From Burkholderiaceae bacterium (GTDB lineage Bacteria; Pseudomonadota; Gammaproteobacteria; Burkholderiales; Burkholderiaceae_D), in NCBI GenBank assembly GCA_030158675.1, contig JAOASL010000026.1, positions 1 through 44,991 on the forward strand: a stretch of 44,991 nucleotides of DNA. The letters are read 5' to 3'. The translations under genes were made by a program, and so were the position numbers. Under the pieces are notes generated by a model that had not been told where the DNA came from, ran no database searches, and saw only the letters and a list, made by a program, of their open reading frames with translations. Positions 24,728-32,689 of the stretch are shown in pieces; the first letter of the stretch is position 1; each line of letters starts with the position of its first letter.

Positions 24728-25441
24728 ATGCGACTGACGTTCCGATTCCGATGGATCCCTTTCATCGCCGCTGTTGTCGTGGCGGCGGTCGGGATTTCGC
24801 TTGGCAACTGGCAGGAGCGCCGCGCCGCGCAAAAAACCGAGGTGCAGCGACAGCTTACCGGGCGCGCCGCGCTGCCGCCGCTGCAGGCGTCGACTATTGA
24901 GGCAGGCAGTCGTCCGGAGGAGTTCCGTCGCATCGTCGCCGACGGCGAATTCATCACGGATTGGCCTGTGTATCTCGAGAACCGGCCGCTCAATGGTCGT
25001 GCCGGCTTTTATCTGATAATGCCGTTCCGGCTGGTCGGCAGCCAGCAGGTGGTGCTGGTGCAGCGCGGCTGGTTTGCGCGTGACGCGCGCGACCGAACCC
25101 GTATTCCCGCCATTCCTGTGCCGGCCGGTCGACTGCAGATCAGCGGCCGCGTACGCGCTGACGCAGGGCAGGTCATGCAGCTGGGCCAAAGTGCTGCGCC
25201 GACGCCAGGCGCGATTCTGCAGAATCTCGACCTGCGTAATTTTGCGGTGGCGAGCAGGCTGCCCACACACGCTTTTATAATCGAGCAGTCCAGCGATCTC
25301 CACGACGGGCTGCAGCGCGACTGGCCGCAACCTGGCTTCGGTATCGACACCCACCACGGCTATGCTTTCCAGTGGTATGCGCTGGCTGCGGCTGCGTTGC
25401 TGTTCTTTCTCATCACCGGGTTCAAACGTGCAAGCAAGTGA
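24728..25441 (+). CDS. SURF1 family oxidase assembly protein
   Basis: SURF1 assists heme A insertion into subunit I. The protein has 237 residues from ATG 24728 (a GTG lies one codon earlier). Two terminal membrane helices flank a soluble domain: FRWIPFIAAVVVAAVGISLG at the N-terminus and FQWYALAAAALLFFLITG at the C-terminus. Family features are LGNWQERRAAQKTE, VYLENRPLNGRAGFYLI, VLVQRGWFARD and the late DTHHGYAFQWYALA. It overlaps or abuts the Sco-like gene downstream, forming the second half of the cox locus. Confidence 0.95.
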   Translation: MRLTFRFRWIPFIAAVVVAAVGISLGNWQERRAAQKTEVQRQLTGRAALPPLQASTIEAGSRPEEFRRIVADGEFITDWPVYLENRPLNGRAGFYLIMPFRLVGSQQVVLVQRGWFARDARDRTRIPAIPVPAGRLQISGRVRADAGQVMQLGQSAAPTPGAILQNLDLRNFAVASRLPTHAFIIEQSSDLHDGLQRDWPQPGFGIDTHHGYAFQWYALAAAALLFFLITGFKRASK

Positions 25442-25442
25442 A

Positions 25443-26033
25443 GTGAAACAAACCAAGTCCGCCAAACGCGGCAACTGGATGCTGTATCTGGTGATCGCGG
25501 TCTGCGTGGCACCGGTCATGCTCTCCTATCTCACCTATTACGTGATCAAGCCGGAGCGACGTAACAATTACGGCGAGCTGATCGATCCGCGCCAGTATCC
25601 GATTCCGGCGCTGGGCACCGTCGCGCTCGACGGCCAGCCCGTCGCGCTGGCAGACTATCGCGGGAAATGGCTGCTTGTGCAGGCCGATGCCGGCGCGTGC
25701 GAGAAGCGCTGCACCGACAAGCTGTACTACCAGCGGCAGCTGCGTCTGACCCAAGGCAAGGAACGCGATCGCATTGAGCGCGTCTGGCTCGTCACCGACG
25801 ATGTGCCGCTGTCGACCGTGCTGATGAAGGAGTACGACGGCACACGCATCCTGCGCGTTGACGCGAAAAAGCTTGCCGCCTGGTTGCCGGTCAATGCCGG
25901 CACCACCGTGGAAGATCATCTGTACATCATCGACCCGCTCGGCAATCTGATGATGCGTTTTCCGAAGGACCCCGACTACAACAAGGTGAAGAAGGACCTC
26001 GGCAAGTTGCTGAGGGCCTCCGGCATAGGTTGA
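25443..26033 (+). CDS. Membrane-anchored Sco/thioredoxin-like protein
   Basis: The protein has about 196 residues from a GTG at 25443; a GTG at 25428 (adding five residues and overlapping SURF1) or the ATG at 25479 are alternatives. One N-terminal helix (MLYLVIAVCVAPVMLSYLTYY) is followed by a thioredoxin-like domain. The redox/copper motif is reduced to ADAGACEKRCTDK, a Cx3C spacing as in Sco proteins but without the usual Pro. EDHLYIIDPLGNLMMRFPKD supplies the late His and strand. It lies between SURF1 and heme A synthase, a conserved place for such a protein in betaproteobacteria. A second Sco-like chaperone or a thiol-disulfide protein for CuA assembly is inference. Confidence 0.83.
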   Translation: MKQTKSAKRGNWMLYLVIAVCVAPVMLSYLTYYVIKPERRNNYGELIDPRQYPIPALGTVALDGQPVALADYRGKWLLVQADAGACEKRCTDKLYYQRQLRLTQGKERDRIERVWLVTDDVPLSTVLMKEYDGTRILRVDAKKLAAWLPVNAGTTVEDHLYIIDPLGNLMMRFPKDPDYNKVKKDLGKLLRASGIG

Positions 26034-26037
26034 CGCC

Positions 26038-27141
26038 ATGCTGATCGTACTGGCCCTGAAGGCGCTGCTGCTGGCGACGATACCGCTGACCCTGGTCTAC
26101 CTGTCGCGCGGTAGCGACCGCTACCGTAAACTCGCCTGGGCGATGGTGTTTTTTACCTTCGACCTGATTGTGTTCGGCGCCTTTACGCGGCTGACCGATT
26201 CCGGCCTCGGCTGCCCCGACTGGCCCGGCTGCTACGGCGAAGCCAATCCCTTCCTCGCGCATGAGGAAATCACGGCGGCCCAGGCGGCGATGCCGACCGG
26301 GCCGGTAACTGTGGTCAAGGCATGGATAGAGATGATCCATCGCTACCTTGCGATGGGTGTTGGTGTGCTGATCATCGCGTCGCTGGTGGTCGCCGTACGG
26401 CTATGGCGTCGCGAGCGGCTGCCGCGCTTCCATCCGGCGCTGCCGGCGCTGTTGCTGGTCTGGGTCTGCGTGCAGGGTGCATTCGGCGCATGGACAGTTA
26501 CGCTGAAGTTGCAGCCTGTGATCGTCACCATGCATTTGCTGCTTGGCATCGGCTTGCTGGCGCTGCTGGCCTGGCACGCGGCGCGACAATCGCCATTGCA
26601 GATCCAGCGCGCCGCTGCCACGTTGCGACTGCCGGCCGCCATCGCGCTGATGCTGGCGTTCGTGCAGGTAGCTCTCGGCGGCTGGGTCAGCACCAACTAT
26701 GCAGCGCTGGCCTGCGGCGGATTTCCGCTGTGCCAGGGTGCCTGGGTGCCGGAACTGGACCTTGCCCACGGCTTTTCGCTGTGGCGCGAGCTGGGCCGCA
26801 CGCACGCCGGCGATTATCTGCCGTTCAGCGCGCTGGTCACTTTGCATTGGGTGCATCGCTGCTTTGCGCTGGTGGTGGTCGCCGCCGTGGTGTTGGTGGC
26901 GTGGCGCGCGTTGCAATGGCACGGCACACAGCGGCTCGGCCGCTGGCTGCTGCTGCTGATTTTGCTGCAGTTCTGCACGGGTATCGCGACCGTCATGCTG
27001 AACTGGCCCCTGACGCTTGCGGTGCTGCACAACGCCGGTGCCGCCCTCTCGATCCTCCTGCTGACCGTGTTAAACTGCCGCCTCGCCTCTGGCGCTGCAA
27101 ACAAGGCGGCGCAGTCCCGCCAACATCCGATCCCTGCGTGA
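26038..27141 (+). CDS. ctaA: Heme A synthase (Cox15/CtaA)
   Basis: This enzyme oxidises the C8 methyl of heme O to make heme A for the oxidase. The protein has 367 residues with eight membrane helices. Motifs are FGAFTRLTDSGLGCPDWPGC with the conserved cysteine pair (CPDWPGC), WIEMIHRYLAMGVG, VTMHLLLGIGLLALLAWHA, ALACGGFPLCQGAW and TLHWVHRCFALVV with the heme-ligand His residues. It directly precedes ctaB (11 bp). Confidence 0.96.
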   Translation: MLIVLALKALLLATIPLTLVYLSRGSDRYRKLAWAMVFFTFDLIVFGAFTRLTDSGLGCPDWPGCYGEANPFLAHEEITAAQAAMPTGPVTVVKAWIEMIHRYLAMGVGVLIIASLVVAVRLWRRERLPRFHPALPALLLVWVCVQGAFGAWTVTLKLQPVIVTMHLLLGIGLLALLAWHAARQSPLQIQRAAATLRLPAAIALMLAFVQVALGGWVSTNYAALACGGFPLCQGAWVPELDLAHGFSLWRELGRTHAGDYLPFSALVTLHWVHRCFALVVVAAVVLVAWRALQWHGTQRLGRWLLLLILLQFCTGIATVMLNWPLTLAVLHNAGAALSILLLTVLNCRLASGAANKAAQSRQHPIPA

Positions 27142-27152
27142 GATAGAACATC

Positions 27153-28040
27153 ATGACAGCGCTCACTGCGCCGCCCAACCGCATCGCTCAATACTGGGCC
27201 CTGACCAAACCGCGCGTCACCCAGCTTGCCGTCTTCTGTGCCGTAATTGGTATGTTCCTCGCGACGCCGGGCCTGCCCGACTGGCGCTTGCTGATCGCCG
27301 CGACGGTCGGCATCTGGCTGCTCGCAGGCGCGGCGTTCGCGGTCAATTGTCTCGTTGAGCGCGAAATTGATTCGCGCATGGCGCGCACCGCGCGCCGGCC
27401 GCTGGCGCGCGGCGAAATTACCGTGCCGCAGACGCTGGTGTTTTCCGGCGCCATCGGCGGAGCCGGCATGTGGGTGCTGTACACCCTCGTCAATCCACTG
27501 ACGATGTGGCTGACCTTCGCCACCTTTGTCGGCTATGCAGTGATTTACACCATCGTGCTCAAGCCGGCCACGCCGCAGAACATCGTCATCGGCGGTTTGT
27601 CAGGGGCGATGCCGCCGGCGCTCGGCTGGGCGGCCATTGCCAACGATGTGCCGATGCAGGCGTGGCTGCTGGTGCTGATCATCTTCATTTGGACGCCGCC
27701 ACATTTCTGGGTGCTGGCAATGTACCGCCGCGATGACTATGCGCGTTCCGGCCTGCCGATGCTGCCTATCACGCACGGTAACGCCTTCACCGGTTTTCAT
27801 GTCTGGCTCTACACGATCGCGTTGTTCGCAACCTCGCTGCTGCCGTTCGCGGTTCGGATGAGCGGCCCGCTCTATCTGGCCGCCGCGGTGGTGCTGGGGG
27901 TGATCTATCTGCGCTACTCGTGGATGGTCTGGCGGAATTACAATGATCTGATTGCGCGCAAGTCCTTCACTTATTCGATCATCTATCTGTCGCTACTGTT
28001 TGCGGCCTTGCTGGTCGACCATTACATTCCGTATTCCTGA
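27153..28040 (+). CDS. ctaB: Protoheme IX farnesyltransferase (Cox10/CtaB)
   Basis: This UbiA-family membrane enzyme attaches the farnesyl group to heme B, giving heme O. The protein has 295 residues. Conserved features are [40 protein letters not shown] (the N-x3-D-x3-D-type prenyl diphosphate site), [20 protein letters not shown] and [20 protein letters not shown]. Its TGA overlaps the ATG of sco by one base (TGATG), implying translational coupling. Confidence 0.97.
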   Translation: MTALTAPPNRIAQYWALTKPRVTQLAVFCAVIGMFLATPGLPDWRLLIAATVGIWLLAGAAFAVNCLVEREIDSRMARTARRPLARGEITVPQTLVFSGAIGGAGMWVLYTLVNPLTMWLTFATFVGYAVIYTIVLKPATPQNIVIGGLSGAMPPALGWAAIANDVPMQAWLLVLIIFIWTPPHFWVLAMYRRDDYARSGLPMLPITHGNAFTGFHVWLYTIALFATSLLPFAVRMSGPLYLAAAVVLGVIYLRYSWMVWRNYNDLIARKSFTYSIIYLSLLFAALLVDHYIPYS

Positions 28041-28645
28041 TGAACGTACGCAAGTTGTTCGCGGTGCTGAGCTGCGCGCTGGCGCTGACCCTGGCCGCCT
28101 GCGACCGTAAGCAGCCGATACCGAAGGTGTCGTTTGCCAGCACCGACATCACCGGTGTCGGTTACGGCCAGGCGCTCGAGCTGACCGACCACACCGGCCA
28201 TCGCCGTACGCTGGCAGATTACAAGGGCAAGGTGGTCGTGGTGTTCTTCGGCTACACACATTGCCCCGATGTCTGTCCGACCACGCTGGCGGAAATGGCG
28301 CAGATCCGTAAACAACTGGGGCCGCAAGGCGACAAGCTGCAAGTGCTGTTCATTACGCTGGATCCCGAGCGCGATACGCAGGAAGCGCTGGCCGGTTTCG
28401 TTCCCGCTTTCGATCCCACGTTTGTTGCCTTGCGCGGCGATGCGCCACAGACCAAAAAAGTAGCGGCCGAGTTCAAGGTGTTCATGCAGAAAGTGCAGGC
28501 CACGGGCAGCGCGGCCTACACGATCGATCATACGGCGGCGACCTACGTATTCGATCCGCAAGGGCGGGTCAGGCTGTTCATCCGTCACGGACAAGATCCA
28601 ACGGCGATGCTCAACGATATCCGCCAACTGATCGCAGGCGCCTGA
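28040..28645 (+). CDS. Sco1/SenC family copper chaperone lipoprotein
   Basis: The protein has 201 residues. A signal peptide ends in a lipobox (LTLAAC), so it is probably a membrane-tethered periplasmic lipoprotein. The Sco thioredoxin fold is clear: VVFFGYTHCPDVCPTTLAEM with the copper-binding CPDVC, FITLDPERDT and AYTIDHTAATYVFDPQGRVR with the third ligand His. It delivers copper to CuA of subunit II. It is the last gene of the locus and is followed by a terminator. Confidence 0.96.
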   Translation: MNVRKLFAVLSCALALTLAACDRKQPIPKVSFASTDITGVGYGQALELTDHTGHRRTLADYKGKVVVVFFGYTHCPDVCPTTLAEMAQIRKQLGPQGDKLQVLFITLDPERDTQEALAGFVPAFDPTFVALRGDAPQTKKVAAEFKVFMQKVQATGSAAYTIDHTAATYVFDPQGRVRLFIRHGQDPTAMLNDIRQLIAGA

Positions 28646-28689
28646 CGGCGTCGGGTGGCAGAGCCCGGCATCGGTAGCACGAAAAAAAA

Positions 28690-28714
28690 GAGCGTCCGGT
28701 CAGGACGCTCTTTT
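28690..28714. terminator. Bidirectional terminator between sco and rpoH
   Basis: The stem GAGCGTCC/GGACGCTC (28690-28697 with 28703-28710) encloses a 5-nt loop. It is flanked by eight A on the left and TTTT on the right, so it can act for both convergent genes. Confidence 0.85.
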
Positions 28715-28754
28715 GCCATCGGCAACGAATCTGTGTCCGCGCCGACCGGTCGGA

Positions 28755-29657
28755 TCAGGCGTATGCCGCCAGTGACGCTTTCATTTTCTTCATCGCGGCA
28801 CCTTCGATCTGGCGAATGCGTTCAGCTGATACACCGAACTCGGCTGCCAGTTCATGCAGCGTCGCACCGGAACCGTCATCGTTCGCCAGCCAGCGCGACT
28901 CGACGATCCGGCGTGACCGCGCATCCAGTTGGGACAGCGCGGCTTGCAGGCCTTCGGACTGCAGCCGGTCATATTGACGGGCTTCCAGCACCTTCAGCGG
29001 TTCCGAATGATCGGCTGACAGATAGGCAATCGGCGCAAATTTCGCGTCATCATCGTCATCGTTCTGACCGTCGAGCGCGATATCGCGGCCGCACATCCGC
29101 ATTTCCATCTCGATGACTTCTTCGCGCTTCACGTTCAGCGACTGAGCGAGTTCATCGACCTGCTCCGGCGTCATCGCATCGAGGCTGGTTTTATGGCTGC
29201 GCAGATTGAAGAACAGCTTGCGCTGCGCCTTCGTGGTGGCAAGCTTCACCATGCGCCAGTTGCGCAGGATGAATTCATGGATCTCCGCCTTGATCCAGTG
29301 GATCGCGTAGGAAACCAGACGCACACCCTGCTCCGGGTCGAAGCGCTTGACGGCCTTCATCAGGCCGATGTTACCTTCCTGGATCAGGTCGCTGTGCGGC
29401 AGACCGTAGCCGAGGTAGCCGCGCGCGATCGATACCACCAGTCGCAGGTGCGACATCACCAGCGCCTGCGCGGCGGCGAGATCGCCTTCGTCGCGCAGTT
29501 TGCGCGCAAGCGCGATCTCTTCTTCCTGCGACAGCAGCGCCAGACGGTTGACGGTGGAAATGTAGGCATCAAGGTTGCCGACATTCGCGGAAAAACCGGG
29601 AATGAGTGCCTGGCGACCGGCCGGCACAAGGGCAGACGATGCGGACATAGCAGTCAT
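28755..29657 (-). CDS. rpoH: RNA polymerase heat-shock sigma factor RpoH
   Basis: This sigma-70-family factor directs heat-shock transcription. The protein has 300 residues. Region 1.2/2 is present (NLDAYISTVNRLALLSQEEE, then DLIQEGNIGLMKAVKRFDPE). The RpoH box is AQRKLFFNLRSHK, and region 4 ends with the helix-turn-helix TLHELAAEFGVSAERIRQIE. ATG 29657 has an AGGAGA site close upstream; a second ATG at 29648 is possible. A perfect CIRCE operator lies 65 bp upstream of the start, so expression is probably under HrcA. It is downstream of ftsY-ftsE-ftsX but separated by 198 bp with its own control region. Confidence 0.97.
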   Translation of the reverse strand: MTAMSASSALVPAGRQALIPGFSANVGNLDAYISTVNRLALLSQEEEIALARKLRDEGDLAAAQALVMSHLRLVVSIARGYLGYGLPHSDLIQEGNIGLMKAVKRFDPEQGVRLVSYAIHWIKAEIHEFILRNWRMVKLATTKAQRKLFFNLRSHKTSLDAMTPEQVDELAQSLNVKREEVIEMEMRMCGRDIALDGQNDDDDDAKFAPIAYLSADHSEPLKVLEARQYDRLQSEGLQAALSQLDARSRRIVESRWLANDDGSGATLHELAAEFGVSAERIRQIEGAAMKKMKASLAAYA

Positions 29658-29718
29658 AGCTTCTCCTGGGTTGGACTGTGGCGGGCGCAGCCACTGACGG
29701 CAGGCCCTGACAACAGCA

Positions 29719-29727
29719 ATATTAGCA
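29719..29727 (-). promoter_or_regulatory. Putative extended -10 promoter of rpoH
   Basis: On the minus strand the sequence reads TGC-TAATAT (29727-29719), an extended -10 element. It overlaps the rpoH-proximal arm of CIRCE, so repressor binding would directly cover it. No good -35 box is found at 17 nt. Confidence 0.4.
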
Positions 29728-29748
29728 CTCTCAATGCGAGAGTGCTAA
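29722..29748. promoter_or_regulatory. CIRCE operator (HrcA binding site)
   Basis: The site is a perfect match to the CIRCE consensus: TTAGCACTC (29722-29730), 9-nt spacer, GAGTGCTAA (29740-29748). It lies between ftsX and rpoH and controls rpoH. HrcA repressor binds CIRCE in front of groESL and related genes in many bacteria; HrcA itself is not in this window. Confidence 0.95.
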
Positions 29749-29855
29749 TCGCTTACAAATGTAACACGTGCGGACAAAATGTTATAAAAAATGAAATTTT
29801 AGGAAGATGGTTGCTGACCGGCGATACGCAGGTTCGCTGGCCAGCAAGGGCAAAA

Positions 29856-30779
29856 CTAAGCGCTTGTTAGCAATGCTCGCCGGACCGACAGCGCTGCGCC
29901 CAGTATCCCCAGCGCAGTGCTTGCCGCCAGCAGCGCGGCCACCGAGGCCGGATCCAGCGGCACCAGCAGGAAGCTCGACCCATAGAGCCGGGCCAGTTCC
30001 CCGACCGAGGTGTTCAGCAGCATCAGCCCGCCGGCGACCGCCAGCAGCGCAATGCCGCCGGCGCACAAGCCGAGCAGCCCACCCGTGTAATAGAACGGAC
30101 GCGCGACGAACGCATCGGTGGCGCCGACCAGTCGCATCACGCCGATTTCCTCTTGCTGGGTGAGCACTTGCAGGCGGATCGTGTTGAACACCACCGCCAG
30201 CACCACGCCGCACAGGGTGACGGCCAGCAGCAACAGCGCGCTGCCCGCAATCTCGAGCAATGCCGCCAGACGTTTTACCCAGGCCGCGTCCAGCTGCACG
30301 GTGTCGACACCATCGAGTTTGCCGATCGCGCCGGCCAGCTGTTCGATGGTGGCCGGCGTCGCTTTCGCTTCACCGCCGCCGACCCGTACAACATAGGCAT
30401 CCGGCAGCGGGTTGCCACCCAGTGCGTCGACCACGTCACCGAGTCCGGCGCGTATCTTCATTGAGGTCAGCGCCTTTTCGCGGTCGATGAATTCCAGCCG
30501 GACCGGAATACCGGCACGCCCGGCCGCGTCGCGAATTGCGCCGCCTATCGCCTGTGCGCGCTCGCGTTCGAGGCCAGTCGCCATGAACACGCTGATCTCC
30601 GGATCGACCGCGAGGTCGCGCGACACCGGACGCAGGTTTTCCAGCAGCGTCAGACCTGCCAGCGGCAAGATCAGCGCCAGCGCGATAACGAGGACATTGA
30701 AACCGAAACTGCCGGGCGTCTTGCGGATGCGCGCGAAGGCAGCCGCCAGCGCCAGGCCATGTGCCTTCAGCCAGTTCAT
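29856..30779 (-). CDS. ftsX: Cell division protein FtsX
   Basis: This permease-like partner of FtsE transmits division signals to periplasmic peptidoglycan hydrolases. The protein has 307 residues with four membrane segments. The large periplasmic loop follows the first (FNVLVIALALILPLAGLTLL) and contains DPEISVFMATGLERERAQAI. Later segments are EIAGSALLLLAVTLCGVVLA, VLTQQEEIGVMRLVGATDAF (coupling region) and VAALLAASTALGILGAALSV. Its ATG overlaps the stop of ftsE (ATGA). Confidence 0.95.
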   Translation of the reverse strand: MNWLKAHGLALAAAFARIRKTPGSFGFNVLVIALALILPLAGLTLLENLRPVSRDLAVDPEISVFMATGLERERAQAIGGAIRDAAGRAGIPVRLEFIDREKALTSMKIRAGLGDVVDALGGNPLPDAYVVRVGGGEAKATPATIEQLAGAIGKLDGVDTVQLDAAWVKRLAALLEIAGSALLLLAVTLCGVVLAVVFNTIRLQVLTQQEEIGVMRLVGATDAFVARPFYYTGGLLGLCAGGIALLAVAGGLMLLNTSVGELARLYGSSFLLVPLDPASVAALLAASTALGILGAALSVRRALLTSA

Positions 30780-31462
30780 GCGCCCACCTCGCTCTCGGCG
30801 TCATGCATGCCGGTCACGCGGCCATGGTCGAGCTGCACGACCCGGTCGGCGTTCTGCAGCAGCCGTTCGTCATGGGTGGAGATGATGCAGGTCGCGCCTG
30901 CGGAATTGAATGCGTGCAGCATGTCGATGACGAGCTTGCCGCTTGCGCGGTCGAGATTGGCGGTAGGTTCGTCGGCCAGGATGATGCGCGGCCGATGCAC
31001 GATGGCGCGTGCGATCGATGCGCGTTGCTGCTCGCCGCCCGACAGCGCCTGTGGCGGTAGCGCGGACTTGTCGCCGAGACCGACGCGGTCGAGCGCGACG
31101 CGCGCGCGCTGTTCCGCCTCTTTCACCGACGACGCACCAACCAGCAGCGGCAGCATCACGTTCTGCAGCACGCTGCGGTCGTTCAGCAACTGGTGCTGCT
31201 GCAGGATCAGGCCGAGCTTGCGGCGCAGATAAGGCAGGGTCGCGCGGCTCAGCTTGCGCATGTCCTGCCCGCTGACCAGCAACACGCCGGCGCTCGGACG
31301 CTCGATGCCGGCGATCAGTTTCAGCAGCGTCGATTTGCCGGCGCCCGACGGGCCTGCCAGGTACACCAGCTCGCCTTCGGCGACTTCCATCGACACGTCC
31401 GACAGCGCCGTGACATTGCCGGAATATTTCTTTGCAACGTGAGAGAAAGAGATGATGGACAT
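30776..31462 (-). CDS. ftsE: Cell division ATP-binding protein FtsE
   Basis: This ABC ATPase has 228 residues: Walker A GPSGAGKST, Q-loop LILQQHQLL, signature LSGGEQQR, Walker B RIILADEPTANLD and switch STHDERLL. With FtsX it forms the FtsEX complex at the division site. It starts 11 bp after the ftsY stop and overlaps ftsX by four bases, so ftsY-ftsE-ftsX is one operon. Confidence 0.96.
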   Translation of the reverse strand: MSIISFSHVAKKYSGNVTALSDVSMEVAEGELVYLAGPSGAGKSTLLKLIAGIERPSAGVLLVSGQDMRKLSRATLPYLRRKLGLILQQHQLLNDRSVLQNVMLPLLVGASSVKEAEQRARVALDRVGLGDKSALPPQALSGGEQQRASIARAIVHRPRIILADEPTANLDRASGKLVIDMLHAFNSAGATCIISTHDERLLQNADRVVQLDHGRVTGMHDAESEVGA

Positions 31463-31473
31463 GGTTAGCGTGA

Positions 31474-32568
31474 TCAGCCGAGCAGCGCGTCGACGAATTC
31501 GGTGGCGACGAAGGGCTGCAAGTCATCAATGCCCTCGCCGACGCCGATGAAATATACGGGAATCGCCCGATGCTTGACAATCGCGGCCAGCACGCCCCCC
31601 TTGGCGGTGCCATCGAGCTTGGTGACGATCAGGCCAGACAGCTGCAGCGCATCGTCGAAAGCCCTGACTTGCGTGAGGGCGTTCTGACCGGTATTGCCGT
31701 CGATGATCAGCAATATTTCGTGCGGCGCGCCCTCCATGCCCTTGCCGATCACGCGCCGGACTTTCTTCAGCTCATCCATCAAGTGCAGCTGCGTCGGCAG
31801 GCGGCCGGCGGTGTCCACCATCACCACGTCGACGCCGCGCGCGCGGCCGGCCTGCACTGCGTCGAACGCGACGGCGGCCGGGTCGCCGGATTCCTGCGCG
31901 ATCACGGCCACGCCATTGCGCTCACCCCAGATCGTCAGCTGTTCACGCGCAGCGGCGCGGAAAGTGTCACCTGCCGCCAGCAGCACTTTCTGTCCGTGCG
32001 ACTGCATGTGCCTGGCGAGCTTGCCGATGGTGGTGGTTTTGCCGGCGCCGTTCACGCCCGCAATCATCATCACCAGCGGCTGTTCGCGGCCGAGCACCAG
32101 CGGCTTTTCCAGCGGCTTGAGCAGTCCGACCATCAATTCGCGCAGCGCGGCCTTCACTTGTGCCGCCTCGGACAGCTTGCCGGCCTTTACCTGCTTCTTC
32201 AGTTCGTCGAGCAGATACTGGGTCGCCTCGACGCCGGCATCGGCCATCAGCAGCGCCGACTCAAGCTCGTCGTACAGGTCGTCGTCGATCTTCGTGCCGG
32301 TGAACAGGGTCGCGATACTCGATGAGGTGCGCGACAGTCCCGCTTTCAGCCGATTGAGCCAGGATGTTTTTGCCTCAGGCGCGGGAGCTGGTGCCCGTTC
32401 GATGGTGGCCTCTGCCGGTACCGTCACCGCCGGCGTCACCGCTGCGGGATGCCGCGCTTCAGCGACAGGCTCGGGATGCGGCGGAGTCACCGGCGCCGGC
32501 TGTGCCGGCACGGATGCGACGGCGGGCGCGGGAGGAGCGGGCTGTTTTTTCTTGAAAAAGCTAAACAT
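31474..32568 (-). CDS. ftsY: Signal recognition particle receptor FtsY
   Basis: This SRP-receptor GTPase docks ribosome-nascent chain complexes at the membrane. The protein has 364 residues from ATG 32568 (MFSFFKKKQPAPPAPAV), with an N-terminal Pro/Ala-rich acidic-poor A domain of about 75 residues. The N domain then begins at SWLNRLKAGLSRTSSSIATL, and the G domain has GVNGAGKTTTIGKLA, DTFRAAAREQL, DTAGRLPTQ and TKLDGTAKGG. The longer open frame upstream crosses into the divergent peptidase region and is rejected. Confidence 0.97.
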   Translation of the reverse strand: MFSFFKKKQPAPPAPAVASVPAQPAPVTPPHPEPVAEARHPAAVTPAVTVPAEATIERAPAPAPEAKTSWLNRLKAGLSRTSSSIATLFTGTKIDDDLYDELESALLMADAGVEATQYLLDELKKQVKAGKLSEAAQVKAALRELMVGLLKPLEKPLVLGREQPLVMMIAGVNGAGKTTTIGKLARHMQSHGQKVLLAAGDTFRAAAREQLTIWGERNGVAVIAQESGDPAAVAFDAVQAGRARGVDVVMVDTAGRLPTQLHLMDELKKVRRVIGKGMEGAPHEILLIIDGNTGQNALTQVRAFDDALQLSGLIVTKLDGTAKGGVLAAIVKHRAIPVYFIGVGEGIDDLQPFVATEFVDALLG

Positions 32569-32689
32569 CCGGGATGGAGGTATTCGGTATTCAGGGGGTG
32601 CGCTGCGGCGGATGGCAGCAACAGATAAAATCGGGCGGCACTTTTCAGTTGTCCAACCCAAGACTGCCCATTTTAACAGAGCCGAGAAC

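Noticed and set aside
24022-24993. Minus-strand open frame spanning coxC, the terminator and SURF1
   Set aside because: It crosses a strong intrinsic terminator and three real genes; composition is that of an antisense shadow.
31694-32689. Upstream extension of the M16 peptidase frame opposite ftsY
   Set aside because: It is antisense to ftsY and Ser/Ala-rich without domain; the peptidase's own start at 32690 fits an exported protein.
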